From Nitrospirota bacterium (GTDB taxonomy: Bacteria > Nitrospirota > Nitrospiria > Nitrospirales > Nitrospiraceae), in assembly GCA_016207025.1 (NCBI GenBank), contig JACQQM010000021.1:1-35977 (forward strand): DNA of 35,977 bases. Direction: 5' to 3'. The notes under the pieces are model-generated. The model saw nothing but the letters and a program-made list of their open reading frames with translations. It had not been told where the DNA came from and ran no database searches. The translations under genes and the position numbers were made by a program. Below are positions 17,826 to 28,685 of the stretch, one piece after another (the first letter of the stretch is position 1; each line of letters begins with the position of its first letter).

Positions 17826-19529
17826 ATTCCAACCATCCACGGAAACCTCACCGGCCTGAAAGCCAATCAACTGTTGCGACTCGAGCATCTGTATCGTCGC
17901 CGGGTGCCGGTCGACAAGGTCATCACCCCAGAACTGGCCAGAGCCTGCACGGAATTGTCGCGGGAAATCCGGTGCCAAATCGGATTGTTGATCACGCGGC
18001 GAGGGGTCATTGAGCAGGTGATCGTTGGAAACGGGCGAGAACTCGTGATCTCGGACCTGTCGAGGTTTCGGCTTGGTCGCCGGTCCCTGCGCGGGCTCAG
18101 GCTGGTGCATACCCACCTGCACAATGAGCCTCTTTCGCATGACGACCTGACCGACCTGGCTCTGCTCCGGCTCGATCTGATCGCCGCGATCGGCGTCCGG
18201 GCCGACGGGTTGCCGGCCGACATCTCCGTGGCGCATCTTCTTCCTCCAAACCCGCAAGGGCTGGTCTACGAGGTGTTGCCGCCGCGTCCGTTCCACGCGT
18301 TCCAGTTGGAATGCGACAAATTCTTGGATGCGCTTGAATCCGAGATGGTGCGCGCAACCTCGACCCATGTCGTGCGGGACGCCCAGGAAACCGCCATCCT
18401 GGTCAGCGCTTCGGCTCGCAGCCGAGGGGAACAAGAAGAGCGGCTGGAAGAACTGGCCGAATTGGTCCGATCCGATGGGATGACGGTGCTGGAAACGGTC
18501 GTGCAACGTGCCCAGGAGATCCATCCCAAGTATCTCTTGGGAAGCGGCAAGCTGAAGGAAGTTGTGATCAAAGCCTTACACCGCGGCGCCGATCTGCTCA
18601 TTTTCGACCAGGATCTGACGCCGGCTCAGGTGCGGGCCATCGCCGAGATGACCGAGATGAAGGTGATCGATCGTACGCAACTGATTCTGGATATCTTTGC
18701 CCGTCGGGCCCACAGTCGGGAAGGAAAAATCCAGGTAGAACTGGCCCAACTCCGGTATTTGTTGCCGCGGTTGTCCGGGCGCGGCACCGCGATGTCGCGA
18801 TTGGGCGGCGGCATCGGAGGAAGAGGGCCGGGCGAAACCAAGTTGGAAACGGATCGACGTCGGGTCCGCGACCGGATTGCGCATCTCGAGCGTGAGCATG
18901 TGGCGTTTGCGCGTCACTGTGACCAGCGCCGCGCGCGGCGGTTCCGTCACCGGGTTCCCGTTATCTCGATCGTCGGCTACACCAATGCCGGTAAGTCTAC
19001 GCTTCTGAACGCGCTCACGGAGAGTCACGTGCCGGCGCAGGACCGTCCCTTTGAAACCCTCGATACCTCCAGCCGTCGGCTGCGGTTTCCTCGCCATCGG
19101 GAGGTGATCATCACGGATACCGTGGGATTCATCCGCGATCTGCCAAAGACGCTCGTGGGAGCGTTCCGGACTACGCTGGAAGAGCTTCGGGATGCCGATC
19201 TCTTGCTGCATCTCGTGGATGCGAGTTCCAGGGACATCGAAGGGCAGATCAAGGCGGTCGAAGCGGTGCTGTCAGACTTAGAGCTGGATCGAATTCCCCG
19301 GCTGCTCGTCTTCAACAAATGCGATCGCCTGCCAGCCGACGAGGCTGAAGCCTTGTGCCGCCGCTACCAGGTGCTCGGCATCTCGGCCCTCCATCCGGCG
19401 ACCTTGGTGCCGTTGACGACCTTGTTAGAGCAAGCCTTGTCGGAATCGTTTTCCCGCCACCGGGCGGCCCAAGCCGAATCGTTTGATCAGGCTGCCCGGC
19501 CCGTCGGCTACGGAATCGGCGTGCCTTGA
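17826..19529 (+). CDS. hflX: GTPase HflX, probably initiated at an ATT codon (track start is TTG 17874)
   Basis: VISIVGYTNAGKSTLLNALT, GRGPGETKLETDRRRVRDRI, DTVGFIRDLP, FNKCDR. The reading frame upstream of 17874 encodes IPTIHGNLTGLKANQL, resembling the HflX N-terminal GN-x-x-GLK element; AAGGAG at 17812-17817. Confidence 0.88.
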   Translation: MPTIHGNLTGLKANQLLRLEHLYRRRVPVDKVITPELARACTELSREIRCQIGLLITRRGVIEQVIVGNGRELVISDLSRFRLGRRSLRGLRLVHTHLHNEPLSHDDLTDLALLRLDLIAAIGVRADGLPADISVAHLLPPNPQGLVYEVLPPRPFHAFQLECDKFLDALESEMVRATSTHVVRDAQETAILVSASARSRGEQEERLEELAELVRSDGMTVLETVVQRAQEIHPKYLLGSGKLKEVVIKALHRGADLLIFDQDLTPAQVRAIAEMTEMKVIDRTQLILDIFARRAHSREGKIQVELAQLRYLLPRLSGRGTAMSRLGGGIGGRGPGETKLETDRRRVRDRIAHLEREHVAFARHCDQRRARRFRHRVPVISIVGYTNAGKSTLLNALTESHVPAQDRPFETLDTSSRRLRFPRHREVIITDTVGFIRDLPKTLVGAFRTTLEELRDADLLLHLVDASSRDIEGQIKAVEAVLSDLELDRIPRLLVFNKCDRLPADEAEALCRRYQVLGISALHPATLVPLTTLLEQALSESFSRHRAAQAESFDQAARPVGYGIGVP

Positions 19530-19545
19530 ATCTTGTGAGGATGAC

Positions 19546-20232
19546 GTGAAACGGAGCAGCCAGCGTGGGCAGCCGACGGTGGGATCGCCCGGTCCCGCGG
19601 CAAAACGGCGGGCGGCCCGTATTCTAAACGCCCTGGAGCGGGCGGTGCCCTCGGCGCAGGTAGAGTTGGACCACAACACTCCGTTGGAGCTCCTGGTCGC
19701 AACGATCTTGTCGGCTCAATGTACGGATCAACGCGTCAATCAGGTCACGCCGGCGCTGTTCAGGCGCTATCGCCGGGCGGCGGACTACGCCAAAGCCGAT
19801 CTCGCTGAACTGGAGGCGCTCATCCGGCCGACCGGCTTCTTCAAGAACAAGGCGCGGAACATCGTGGCGTGCGGGCGCGCGCTGGCCGAACGTTTTGGCG
19901 GTGAGGTCCCGGACACCATGGACGCCCTGGTCACACTGCCCGGCGTGGGACGAAAAACCGCCAATGTGATATTGGGAAACTGTTTCGGGAAACCGGCCGT
20001 GGTGGTCGATACACATGTCAAGCGAGTGTCCCAGCGCCTTGGCTTGGCGGCGGGCGAGGATCCGGATCGGATCGAGCAGGCGCTGCAGCGATTGTTCCCG
20101 AGTGACCGCTGGACCTCGGGTTCACAACGGCTTCTGTTGCATGGTCGGTACGTCTGCCTGGCCAGGAAACCGAAATGTGAGCAGTGCCCGGTCTATACGG
20201 AGTGCGCGTGGGAGGGGAAGCGACCGCGATGA
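19546..20232 (+). CDS. nth: Endonuclease III
   Basis: LELLVATILSAQCTDQRVNQVTPALF, LPGVGRKTANVILGNCFGKPAVVVDTHVKRVSQRLGL; [4Fe-4S] motif CLARKPKCEQCPVYTEC (C-X6-C-X2-C-X5-C). GTG start with GAGG. Confidence 0.95.
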   Translation: MKRSSQRGQPTVGSPGPAAKRRAARILNALERAVPSAQVELDHNTPLELLVATILSAQCTDQRVNQVTPALFRRYRRAADYAKADLAELEALIRPTGFFKNKARNIVACGRALAERFGGEVPDTMDALVTLPGVGRKTANVILGNCFGKPAVVVDTHVKRVSQRLGLAAGEDPDRIEQALQRLFPSDRWTSGSQRLLLHGRYVCLARKPKCEQCPVYTECAWEGKRPR

Positions 20233-21107
20233 TCAGAAGCATGACCGGATACGGGAGGCGTGAGGCAAACTGGGCCGGCGGGTCCGTGGCGGTGGAGGTG
20301 AGGTCTGTCAATCATCGCTTCTGCGAAGTGGTCACACGTCTGCCGAAATCGCTTTCTTCCCTGGAGGATGATCTGAAACGAACGATTCAACGTCGATGCG
20401 CGCGTGGAAGGATCGAGCTGGCGGTCTCCCTGATCGGAGCCAAGGAGGGGGAGAAAACGTTGAGTCTTGACCGGTCCGTCGCCAGACAGTACTATCGGCA
20501 CCTTCGTGACCTGCAACGAGAGTTGCGTCTGGGCGGCACCATTGACGTGGCGCATCTGGCCGGCTTTCGTGAAATTGTGTCGGTTACCGAACGGCCTGTT
20601 ACGGATCGACGGCTGAAACACATCGTGAGACGGCTCGTTGTCGGAGCCGTAGCCGATCTCGACGCGATGCGGCGCCGGGAGGGCACGGCACTCGCGCGGG
20701 ACGTGCGGCACCGCCTGCAGGTGATTCAGCACGAAGTCAACGCGATCGATATCCGGGCTCCGCTGGTCGTCCGGGAGTACTTTGATCGCATGAAGGCCAG
20801 GGTCGAGAAATTGGTCGGGGCGGCACCACTCGATCTTGGACGCCTGAATCAAGAATTGGCTCAGTACGCGGATCGTTGCGACCTCACCGAAGAATTGACC
20901 AGGCTGGGCTCTCACCTGGCTCACTGTGAGGCCACCTTGAAGGAGCGGGAGTCGGTGGGAAAGACGTTGGATTTTCTGCTTCAGGAAATGGGCCGGGAGG
21001 TCAACACGATCGGCGCCAAGGCGAACGATGCGGAGATCGTGCGCCACGTGGTCCTGGTGAAGGGCGAACTGGAAAAGATCCGGGAACAGGCGCAGAATAT
21101 CGAATAA
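20229..21107 (+). CDS. yicC: YicC/YloC family protein (endoribonuclease family)
   Basis: MIRSMTGYGRREA N-terminal signature and LDFLLQEMGREVNTIGAKANDAEIVRHVVLVKGELEKIREQAQNIE C-terminal signature; ATGA overlap with nth. Confidence 0.94.
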   Translation: MIRSMTGYGRREANWAGGSVAVEVRSVNHRFCEVVTRLPKSLSSLEDDLKRTIQRRCARGRIELAVSLIGAKEGEKTLSLDRSVARQYYRHLRDLQRELRLGGTIDVAHLAGFREIVSVTERPVTDRRLKHIVRRLVVGAVADLDAMRRREGTALARDVRHRLQVIQHEVNAIDIRAPLVVREYFDRMKARVEKLVGAAPLDLGRLNQELAQYADRCDLTEELTRLGSHLAHCEATLKERESVGKTLDFLLQEMGREVNTIGAKANDAEIVRHVVLVKGELEKIREQAQNIE

Positions 21108-21140
21108 CGAAGAGGCATCACCCGCCCTTCCGACGAGGAA

Positions 21141-21848
21141 GTGGTCGGGAGAGCGCAAAGGGGACCGGTGGAACGAAGAGGGTTGCTGTTCGTGGTGTCC
21201 GCTCCCTCCGGGGCGGGAAAAACGACGTTGTGCAAGGAACTCGTCTCGGTAGTTCCTGGCCTCCAACAGTCGATCTCTTATACGACCCGCCAGCCGCGGC
21301 CGGGGGAAGTGCACGGCCGGGAGTATTTCTTCGTCGACGAAGCCGTGTTTCAGGGCATGGTCCAGCGGAACGAATTCGCCGAGTGGGCACCCGTGTACGG
21401 GCATTTCTATGGGACTCCCAGGAGCGCGTTGACCGACATGATGGAAAAGGGCATCGACGTGTTGTTGGAAATCGATGTCCAGGGCGCCATGCAGATCAAA
21501 AAGAAGTTTGCGGACGCCATTTACATTTATATTCTGCCTCCTTCCATCAAGGCGCTACGGGCTCGGCTTCTTCAGCGCGGCTCGGACTCGCCGGAGGAAG
21601 TCCAGCGGCGGCTCCAGAAAGCACGCGAGGAGGTCTGGAGCTATCGTGAATACTACTATATCGTCCGCAACGAAGACATGAAGCAAGCGCTGAAAGAACT
21701 GGAGGCGATTGTCCTGGCGGAACGAAGCAAGACGAAACGACTTGACATTGCCTGGCTTGAGGAAAACTTTATTCGGGAACGGGACGATAAATCGGCGGAC
21801 CGGAGCCGATCCGTCACAACGCAAAGGAGATCGGGACACGATGATTGA
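21141..21848 (+). CDS. gmk: Guanylate kinase
   Basis: LLFVVSAPSGAGKTTLCKEL, SISYTTRQPRPGEVHGREYFFV, EWAPVYGHFYGTPRS, LLEIDVQGAMQIK. Confidence 0.95.
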   Translation: MVGRAQRGPVERRGLLFVVSAPSGAGKTTLCKELVSVVPGLQQSISYTTRQPRPGEVHGREYFFVDEAVFQGMVQRNEFAEWAPVYGHFYGTPRSALTDMMEKGIDVLLEIDVQGAMQIKKKFADAIYIYILPPSIKALRARLLQRGSDSPEEVQRRLQKAREEVWSYREYYYIVRNEDMKQALKELEAIVLAERSKTKRLDIAWLEENFIRERDDKSADRSRSVTTQRRSGHDD

Positions 21849-22203
21849 CACACTGTCTTTGTTGCCAGAGTCCAGCCACGAGCGGTTTGATTCTCGTCAC
21901 CGGTTGGTCATCGCCGCGTCGCAACGCGCGAAACATCTGATGCAGGGCGCGCAGCCGGTCGGCATATCCAAGTTCACGAAGGAGACCACCATCGCGCTCG
22001 TCGAGGTGATGAGCGGCCAGATCGCATTTCTGACGGGCAAAGAGGCCCGGCAGGCGATCAAGGACGCGAAACGGGGGAAAGAGAGCGAGGTGGAACGGAT
22101 GGTGACGGCGGTAGGGGGAGAAGATGCACGAGAGATCAAGAAGGAGTTGAGCGTCTACGTGGATGACTCCACCAACACGGGGGAATCCGAGGGCGAGGAA
22201 TAG
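21841..22203 (+). CDS. rpoZ: DNA-directed RNA polymerase omega subunit
   Basis: DSRHRLVIAASQRAKHLMQGAQP...KETTIALVEVMSGQI; located between gmk and coaBC as in many genomes; starts inside the gmk 3' end. Confidence 0.85.
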   Translation: MIDTLSLLPESSHERFDSRHRLVIAASQRAKHLMQGAQPVGISKFTKETTIALVEVMSGQIAFLTGKEARQAIKDAKRGKESEVERMVTAVGGEDAREIKKELSVYVDDSTNTGESEGEE

Positions 22204-22213
22204 GAGCAGCGTC

Positions 22214-23464
22214 GTGCCCCCTTCGTCGGATCTGAAGTTTCTCGGAAAACGGATTGTGCTCGGCGTGAGCGGCAGCATTGCCGCGTATAAAGCCGTCGGA
22301 TTGTTGCGATCATTGGTGCAGGAAGGAGCAGACGTCTCGGTCGTCATGACCGACTCTGCCACGCGCTTTCTCAGCCCGCTCACCTTTGAGGTACTGTCTC
22401 GGCATCCCGTTGCGACCGACCTCTTCGCGGCGCATCAAGAGATGCTGCACCTGACCTTGCCGGAACAGGCCGATGTGATCGTCATCGCGCCGGCGACGGC
22501 TCATGTGCTGGCCAAGTGCGCGCTCGGGCTTGCAGATGACCTGCTCAGCACGATGGTGCTGGGTGCCACGTGTCCGCTCATTCTGGCCCCCGCGATGGAT
22601 GGTGGGATGTGGGATCACCCCGCGGTCAAGGCTCACACGGATGTCTTGCGCAGCAGAGGCGTGACCGTGCTGGAACCGGAGGAGGGTCCACTGGCATCGG
22701 GACGGGAGGGAAAAGGACGTCTGTCTGAAGAGCGCGTCATTCTGGCCGCCATCGAGGCGCAGTTGCGCCCTCGCCGGGACTGTGTCGGTCAGCGTGTGCT
22801 GGTGTCGGCGGGCCCCACGCAAGAAGCGATCGATCCGGTGCGGTTCATTTCCAATCGCTCGTCCGGGAAGATGGGCTACGCGATCGCGCAAGTGGCCCGT
22901 GAACGCGGAGCGGACGTCGTGTTGGTGAGTGGCCCGACTGCGCTTGAGGTTCCGCGAGGCGTGGAATATGTTCCCGTCCGCACGGCAGAAGAAATGTGCA
23001 AGGCGCTGACCTCTCGGTTTTCCCGGTCGACGGCGGTCATCATGGCCGCCGCGGTGGCCGACTTCAGACCCAAGCGACCCTCGTCCGGAAAAATCAAAAA
23101 AAGCGGGATGACCTGGCAGAACCTGGAATTGGAGCCGACCGAGGATATTTTGGAAATTCTCTCCAGGCAGCGGACCAACCAGGTCCTGATAGGATTCGCC
23201 GCGGAGACGGAAGCGGTCGTGCCCCACGCCGAAGACAAGCTTACACGCAAGGGGCTCGACCTGATCGTCGGTAACAATATCACTGCTGCAGGGTCGGAAT
23301 TCGGATCCGATACCAACGCCGCGGTTCTGATTGATCGTACCGGCAGGGTGACTGAGCTGGGACTGATGCCAAAACGTGCGCTGGCCGATCGGATTTTGGA
23401 TGCCATGCTGGCACTAGGGCCGTCAAGCAAAGGCTCTGCGCGGAAGCCGCCAGGCAGGGCTTAG
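22214..23464 (+). CDS. coaBC: Bifunctional phosphopantothenoylcysteine decarboxylase / phosphopantothenate-cysteine ligase
   Basis: GKRIVLGVSGSIAAYKAVGLLRSL, APAMDGGMWDHPAVKAH, VLVSAGPTQEAIDPVRFISNRSSGKMGYAIA. GTG start 22214 with AGGAG upstream. Confidence 0.94.
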   Translation: MPPSSDLKFLGKRIVLGVSGSIAAYKAVGLLRSLVQEGADVSVVMTDSATRFLSPLTFEVLSRHPVATDLFAAHQEMLHLTLPEQADVIVIAPATAHVLAKCALGLADDLLSTMVLGATCPLILAPAMDGGMWDHPAVKAHTDVLRSRGVTVLEPEEGPLASGREGKGRLSEERVILAAIEAQLRPRRDCVGQRVLVSAGPTQEAIDPVRFISNRSSGKMGYAIAQVARERGADVVLVSGPTALEVPRGVEYVPVRTAEEMCKALTSRFSRSTAVIMAAAVADFRPKRPSSGKIKKSGMTWQNLELEPTEDILEILSRQRTNQVLIGFAAETEAVVPHAEDKLTRKGLDLIVGNNITAAGSEFGSDTNAAVLIDRTGRVTELGLMPKRALADRILDAMLALGPSSKGSARKPPGRA

Positions 23465-23473
23465 GAGGACTTG

Positions 23474-24049
23474 ATGGCTGCCACCGTTCCGCCGAAAGGC
23501 TCCTTGTCACCGGAGATCGTGAAGCTTGAACTCAAGCTTGCCAAAGATCCGCGCTCGAAGCTGTTTATTCCGCTGGCCGAAGAATATGTCAAAGCGGGCA
23601 TGCTGCAGGAAGCCATGGGCGTGCTGGAGGAAGGGCTGAAGGTCTATCCCGCGTTTATCACGGCCCTCGTCGCATTGGGGCGCGTGTATCACCAGATGGG
23701 TCTGTGGCCGGATGCCAAGGAGAAGCTGGAAGAGGCCGTCAAGCTGAGCCCCGACAATCTTCTGGCACACCGAACGTTGGCCCAGATTTATGTTGAGCAA
23801 GGGGATTTTAATTCCGCGCGGCGATCCTGTTCTGTGATGTTGACCGCCAATCCCGAGGATGAAGAGGCCTTGGCGCTCAAGTCGGTCATTGATAAAAAAT
23901 CGGGCGGCGGTGCTACCGCATCCACCGGCGGGATCCACGACGCGAACCCCGTTCCCCAAACGTCACCCTCTCAAGAAAACAAGGTATCGAAGAAGGTGGC
24001 ACGGCTTCGTGAAGTCCTGGCGAACATTCGGCTACGGCGGGCCTCGTAA
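23474..24049 (+). CDS. Tetratricopeptide repeat protein
   Basis: Repeated TPR-like helices (FIPLAEEYVKAGMLQEAMGVLEEGLKVYPAFITALVALGRVYHQMGLWPDAKEKLEEAVKLSPDNLLAHRTLAQIYVEQGDF); GGAGG before the ATG. Confidence 0.88.
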   Translation: MAATVPPKGSLSPEIVKLELKLAKDPRSKLFIPLAEEYVKAGMLQEAMGVLEEGLKVYPAFITALVALGRVYHQMGLWPDAKEKLEEAVKLSPDNLLAHRTLAQIYVEQGDFNSARRSCSVMLTANPEDEEALALKSVIDKKSGGGATASTGGIHDANPVPQTSPSQENKVSKKVARLREVLANIRLRRAS

Positions 24050-24098
24050 ACTTCATCATTCAGTTCAGGTTCTTCCGTGTTTCCCCTACGTCACTCGT

Positions 24099-24127
24099 TT
24101 GACCGCTTCGCCCGAGCCTGTTACAAT
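24099..24127 (+). promoter_or_regulatory. Candidate sigma70-type promoter of aroQ
   Basis: TTGACC (24099-24104) - N17 - TACAAT (24122-24127). Confidence 0.55.
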
Positions 24128-24140
24128 GAGCCCCGCTTGA

Positions 24141-24656
24141 ATGACCTCCAAGAGGACTGCCGCTCCGGCCGTGATCCGGTGGATGAAAAAAGGTGTTACG
24201 CCCCGCATTCTTGTCCTGCATGGCCCCAACCTCAACATGCTGGGGAAACGTGAGCAGTCCGTCTATGGGCAGACCTCGCTGAAGGCCATTAATGCCTCGA
24301 TCGCCAAACTGGCCAAGCAAGAGCGAATTCAAGTCGAGATGAGGCAATCCAATAAGGAAGGCGAGCTTGTGACCTGGATTCAAGAGGCGAAAGATCAGTT
24401 CGACGCCATCGTGATCAATCCGGCCGGCTATACGCATACCAGCGTCGCCATCCGCGATGCGATTGCGGCGGTGGCAATTCCGACGATCGAGGTCCACTTG
24501 TCGAATATCTACAAACGTGAAGAGTTCAGACATCAATCCTATGTCGCAGGGGTCGCACTCGGTCAGATCTCGGGGTTCGGTCCGACAGGGTACTTGCTCG
24601 GTATCAGGGCCGCGATCGAGCATCTCAGAACAACGCGCGCCACTGCGACACGATGA
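24141..24656 (+). CDS. aroQ: 3-dehydroquinate dehydratase type II (start may be 24183)
   Basis: [76 protein letters not shown]. Confidence 0.94.
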   Translation: MTSKRTAAPAVIRWMKKGVTPRILVLHGPNLNMLGKREQSVYGQTSLKAINASIAKLAKQERIQVEMRQSNKEGELVTWIQEAKDQFDAIVINPAGYTHTSVAIRDAIAAVAIPTIEVHLSNIYKREEFRHQSYVAGVALGQISGFGPTGYLLGIRAAIEHLRTTRATATR

Positions 24657-24695
24657 TCATGTTGGTCCGTCAAAAAGAAGGGGAGGCACCGGTTC

Positions 24696-25256
24696 GTGAT
24701 TTCGACAGCAGATTTTCGCAATGGGGCTCGGCTCGAGATCGAGGGCGAGCCGTATTACATCGTCGAGTTCCAGCACGTCAAGCCCGGTAAGGGCGGCGCA
24801 TTTGTGCGCACCAAGTTGAAGAGCTACAAGACGGGCAATGTGATTGATCGGACGTTTCGATCCGGTGAACGGTTCGAGGAGCCCAACCTTGAAGAGCGGG
24901 ATATGCAGTTCTTGTACGCGGCCGGCGACTCGTACACGTTTATGGATACCGACACCTTCGAACAACTGACGTTTGAGAAAAAACAGCTTGGCGAGAATGC
25001 CGATCTGCTCAAAGAAGACATGGTGGTGAAGATCTTGGTCTATGAACACCAGCCGATTGCTGTCGAGTTGCCGATTTTCATCGAGCTCAAGGTCGTGGAT
25101 GCCGAACCGGGTGTCCGGGGCGATACCGCCTCAGGGGGAACGAAGCCGGCCGTGGTGGAGACGGGGGCGGTCATCAAGGTGCCGCTGTATCTGGGAGTCG
25201 GCGAGGTGATCAAGATCGATACCAGGACTCGCGCATACGTGGAGCGCGTCAGGTGA
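24696..25256 (+). CDS. efp: Translation elongation factor P
   Basis: [58 protein letters not shown]-terminal [18 protein letters not shown]. Confidence 0.96.
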   Translation: MISTADFRNGARLEIEGEPYYIVEFQHVKPGKGGAFVRTKLKSYKTGNVIDRTFRSGERFEEPNLEERDMQFLYAAGDSYTFMDTDTFEQLTFEKKQLGENADLLKEDMVVKILVYEHQPIAVELPIFIELKVVDAEPGVRGDTASGGTKPAVVETGAVIKVPLYLGVGEVIKIDTRTRAYVERVR

Positions 25257-25828
25257 GCAAGCCCCGGGTTCGACCTCGCACCAAGAAGGAACGCGGCCGT
25301 CTGGCCGCCTTGCCGACCAACATGTCTGAGTTCTCATCGCGAAATAACGCCCTGAGCGGGATATCCGGTGACCAGCGACGGGCTATCCAAGAGCTCGTCG
25401 AACTGTTGAATCAGCACAACCTGGCAGAGCTTGAAGTGGAACGCGGAGGGTTCCGCGTCCGCGTGCGCCGCGAGACGGGGGCCGCGCCGATTGCTGCGAC
25501 CGCGTGGGAACATGTGCCTGCCGCGCAGGAAGCACCAGCGGAGAGTCCCTCGGTTTCTGTTTCGAGCGACACGTCCGGTATGGTGACGATTACGTCGCCC
25601 ATTGTCGGAACCTTTTATCGCTCCCCATCGCCGGACGCCGATCCGTATGTTGACGAGGGCGATCTCGTCAAGAAAGGGCAGGTGCTGTGCATCGTCGAGG
25701 CAATGAAGCTGATGAATGAGATCGAATCCGAAGTGGATGGTCGAATCGTCAAGATCATGGCTGAAAGCACGAAGCCCGTGGAATACGGGCAACCGTTATT
25801 TCTGATCGACCCCGCACCTACATCCTGA
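25253..25828 (+). CDS. accB: Acetyl-CoA carboxylase biotin carboxyl carrier protein (GTG start overlapping efp; a later start is possible)
   Basis: [52 protein letters not shown], biotinylation motif [10 protein letters not shown]. Confidence 0.94.
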   Translation: MSKPRVRPRTKKERGRLAALPTNMSEFSSRNNALSGISGDQRRAIQELVELLNQHNLAELEVERGGFRVRVRRETGAAPIAATAWEHVPAAQEAPAESPSVSVSSDTSGMVTITSPIVGTFYRSPSPDADPYVDEGDLVKKGQVLCIVEAMKLMNEIESEVDGRIVKIMAESTKPVEYGQPLFLIDPAPTS

Positions 25829-25857
25829 TCACCCCATGCCCAGTCCGGAGTCACGCG

Positions 25858-27207
25858 GTGTTTAAGAAAATCCTGGTTGCGAATCGAGGGGAGATCGCGC
25901 TGCGGGTGATTCGCGCCTGCAAGGAACTCGGCATCAAGACGGTGGCCATCCATTCCGACGTGGATGTCAACTCGCTACACGTTCGGGCGGCCGATGAGCA
26001 TGTCTGCGTCGGTCCTGCCGATGATGCGCTCAGCTACCGCAATATTCCCAATGTCCTGAGTGCCGCCGAGGTGACCGGCGCCGACGCGATTCACCCTGGC
26101 TACGGCTTCTTATCCGAGAATGCGCATTTTGCGGAAGTCTGCGAATCGATCGGGATCAAGTTTATCGGCCCGACCTCCGAGAATATCGCGATGGTGGGCG
26201 ACAAGGCCAAGGCGAGAGACATCATGGCGCGTCAAGGGATTCCGGTCCTCCCTGGCAGTCCGGGGGAACTCCGGAGTGAAAGCGATGCGCTGGACGCCGC
26301 CCGCAAGATCGGGTTCCCGGTCATCATTAAAGCGTCCGCCGGCGGCGGAGGACGCGGGATGCGCGTGGTGAATAAAGAGGATGAGTTGGTGCGGGCGTTC
26401 CAAGCCGCTCAGGCCGAGGCCAAATCCACCTTCGGGCATGAAGGGGTGTACCTAGAACGGTATTTCCTGGAACCCCGGCACATCGAGGTGCAGGTGCTGG
26501 CGGACGAGCGCGGTCGAGTGGTATCCCTTGGCGAGCGGGACTGTTCCATCCAGCGGCGCTACCAGAAGCTGGTGGAGGAGACTCCTTCGCCGGCCGTGGA
26601 CGACCGGCTGCGACGGGTAATGGGGCGGGTGGCGGTGGAGGCGGTCCGGGCGGTTCATTATCGCAATGCCGGGACGGTTGAGTTTTTGCTGGACAAGGAC
26701 CAGCGTTTTTATTTCATGGAAGTGAACGCCCGAATCCAGGTCGAGCATCCGGTGACCGAGATGGTCACGGGCATCGATCTCATCAAAGAGCAGATTCGGA
26801 TTGCCGCAGGATTCCCCCTCGCGTATCGGCAACAGGATATCCGCCTGACGGGGCACAGCTTTGAATGTCGGATCAACGCCGAGTGTCCCGAAAAGTTTAC
26901 GCCGTGCCCGGGTCTCGTGACGCGTTATCTTCCTCCCGGCGGTCTGGGGGTCCGTGTGGATTCGGCAATGGAGTCCCAAAGCCCCGTGGTGCCGCACTAC
27001 GATTCGATGATTGCGAAACTGATTACGCATGGACAGAATCGTGAAGAGGCGATGGCCAGGATGCGGCGCGCCCTCGACGAGTTTGTGATCGACGGCATCA
27101 AGACCACCATCCCGCTCCACAGGCGCATTTTCAACGACGCGGAGTTTCAAAAAGGTCGGATCTCGACCGGCTTTCTGGAGCGGTTTCTCGCGAACCAAGC
27201 CGGCTGA
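25858..27207 (+). CDS. accC: Acetyl-CoA carboxylase biotin carboxylase subunit
   Basis: [86 protein letters not shown]. Confidence 0.97.
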   Translation: MFKKILVANRGEIALRVIRACKELGIKTVAIHSDVDVNSLHVRAADEHVCVGPADDALSYRNIPNVLSAAEVTGADAIHPGYGFLSENAHFAEVCESIGIKFIGPTSENIAMVGDKAKARDIMARQGIPVLPGSPGELRSESDALDAARKIGFPVIIKASAGGGGRGMRVVNKEDELVRAFQAAQAEAKSTFGHEGVYLERYFLEPRHIEVQVLADERGRVVSLGERDCSIQRRYQKLVEETPSPAVDDRLRRVMGRVAVEAVRAVHYRNAGTVEFLLDKDQRFYFMEVNARIQVEHPVTEMVTGIDLIKEQIRIAAGFPLAYRQQDIRLTGHSFECRINAECPEKFTPCPGLVTRYLPPGGLGVRVDSAMESQSPVVPHYDSMIAKLITHGQNREEAMARMRRALDEFVIDGIKTTIPLHRRIFNDAEFQKGRISTGFLERFLANQAG

Positions 27208-27259
27208 GCCTGGCCTAGGTTGCACGAGTTCCTCTCCCTGTTCGTATGATCTCTTAACC

Positions 27260-28685
<1,426 letters not shown>

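Noticed and set aside
13996-19529. clpC-tsaD-hflX as a novel stress/translation quality-control operon
   Set aside because: A roughly 300-nt structured gap separates clpC from tsaD, so only tsaD-hflX is likely co-transcribed; functional linkage of all three is speculation.
20193-21404. 403-aa minus-strand ORF
   Set aside because: Antisense to yicC and the gmk 5' region, both confidently identified.
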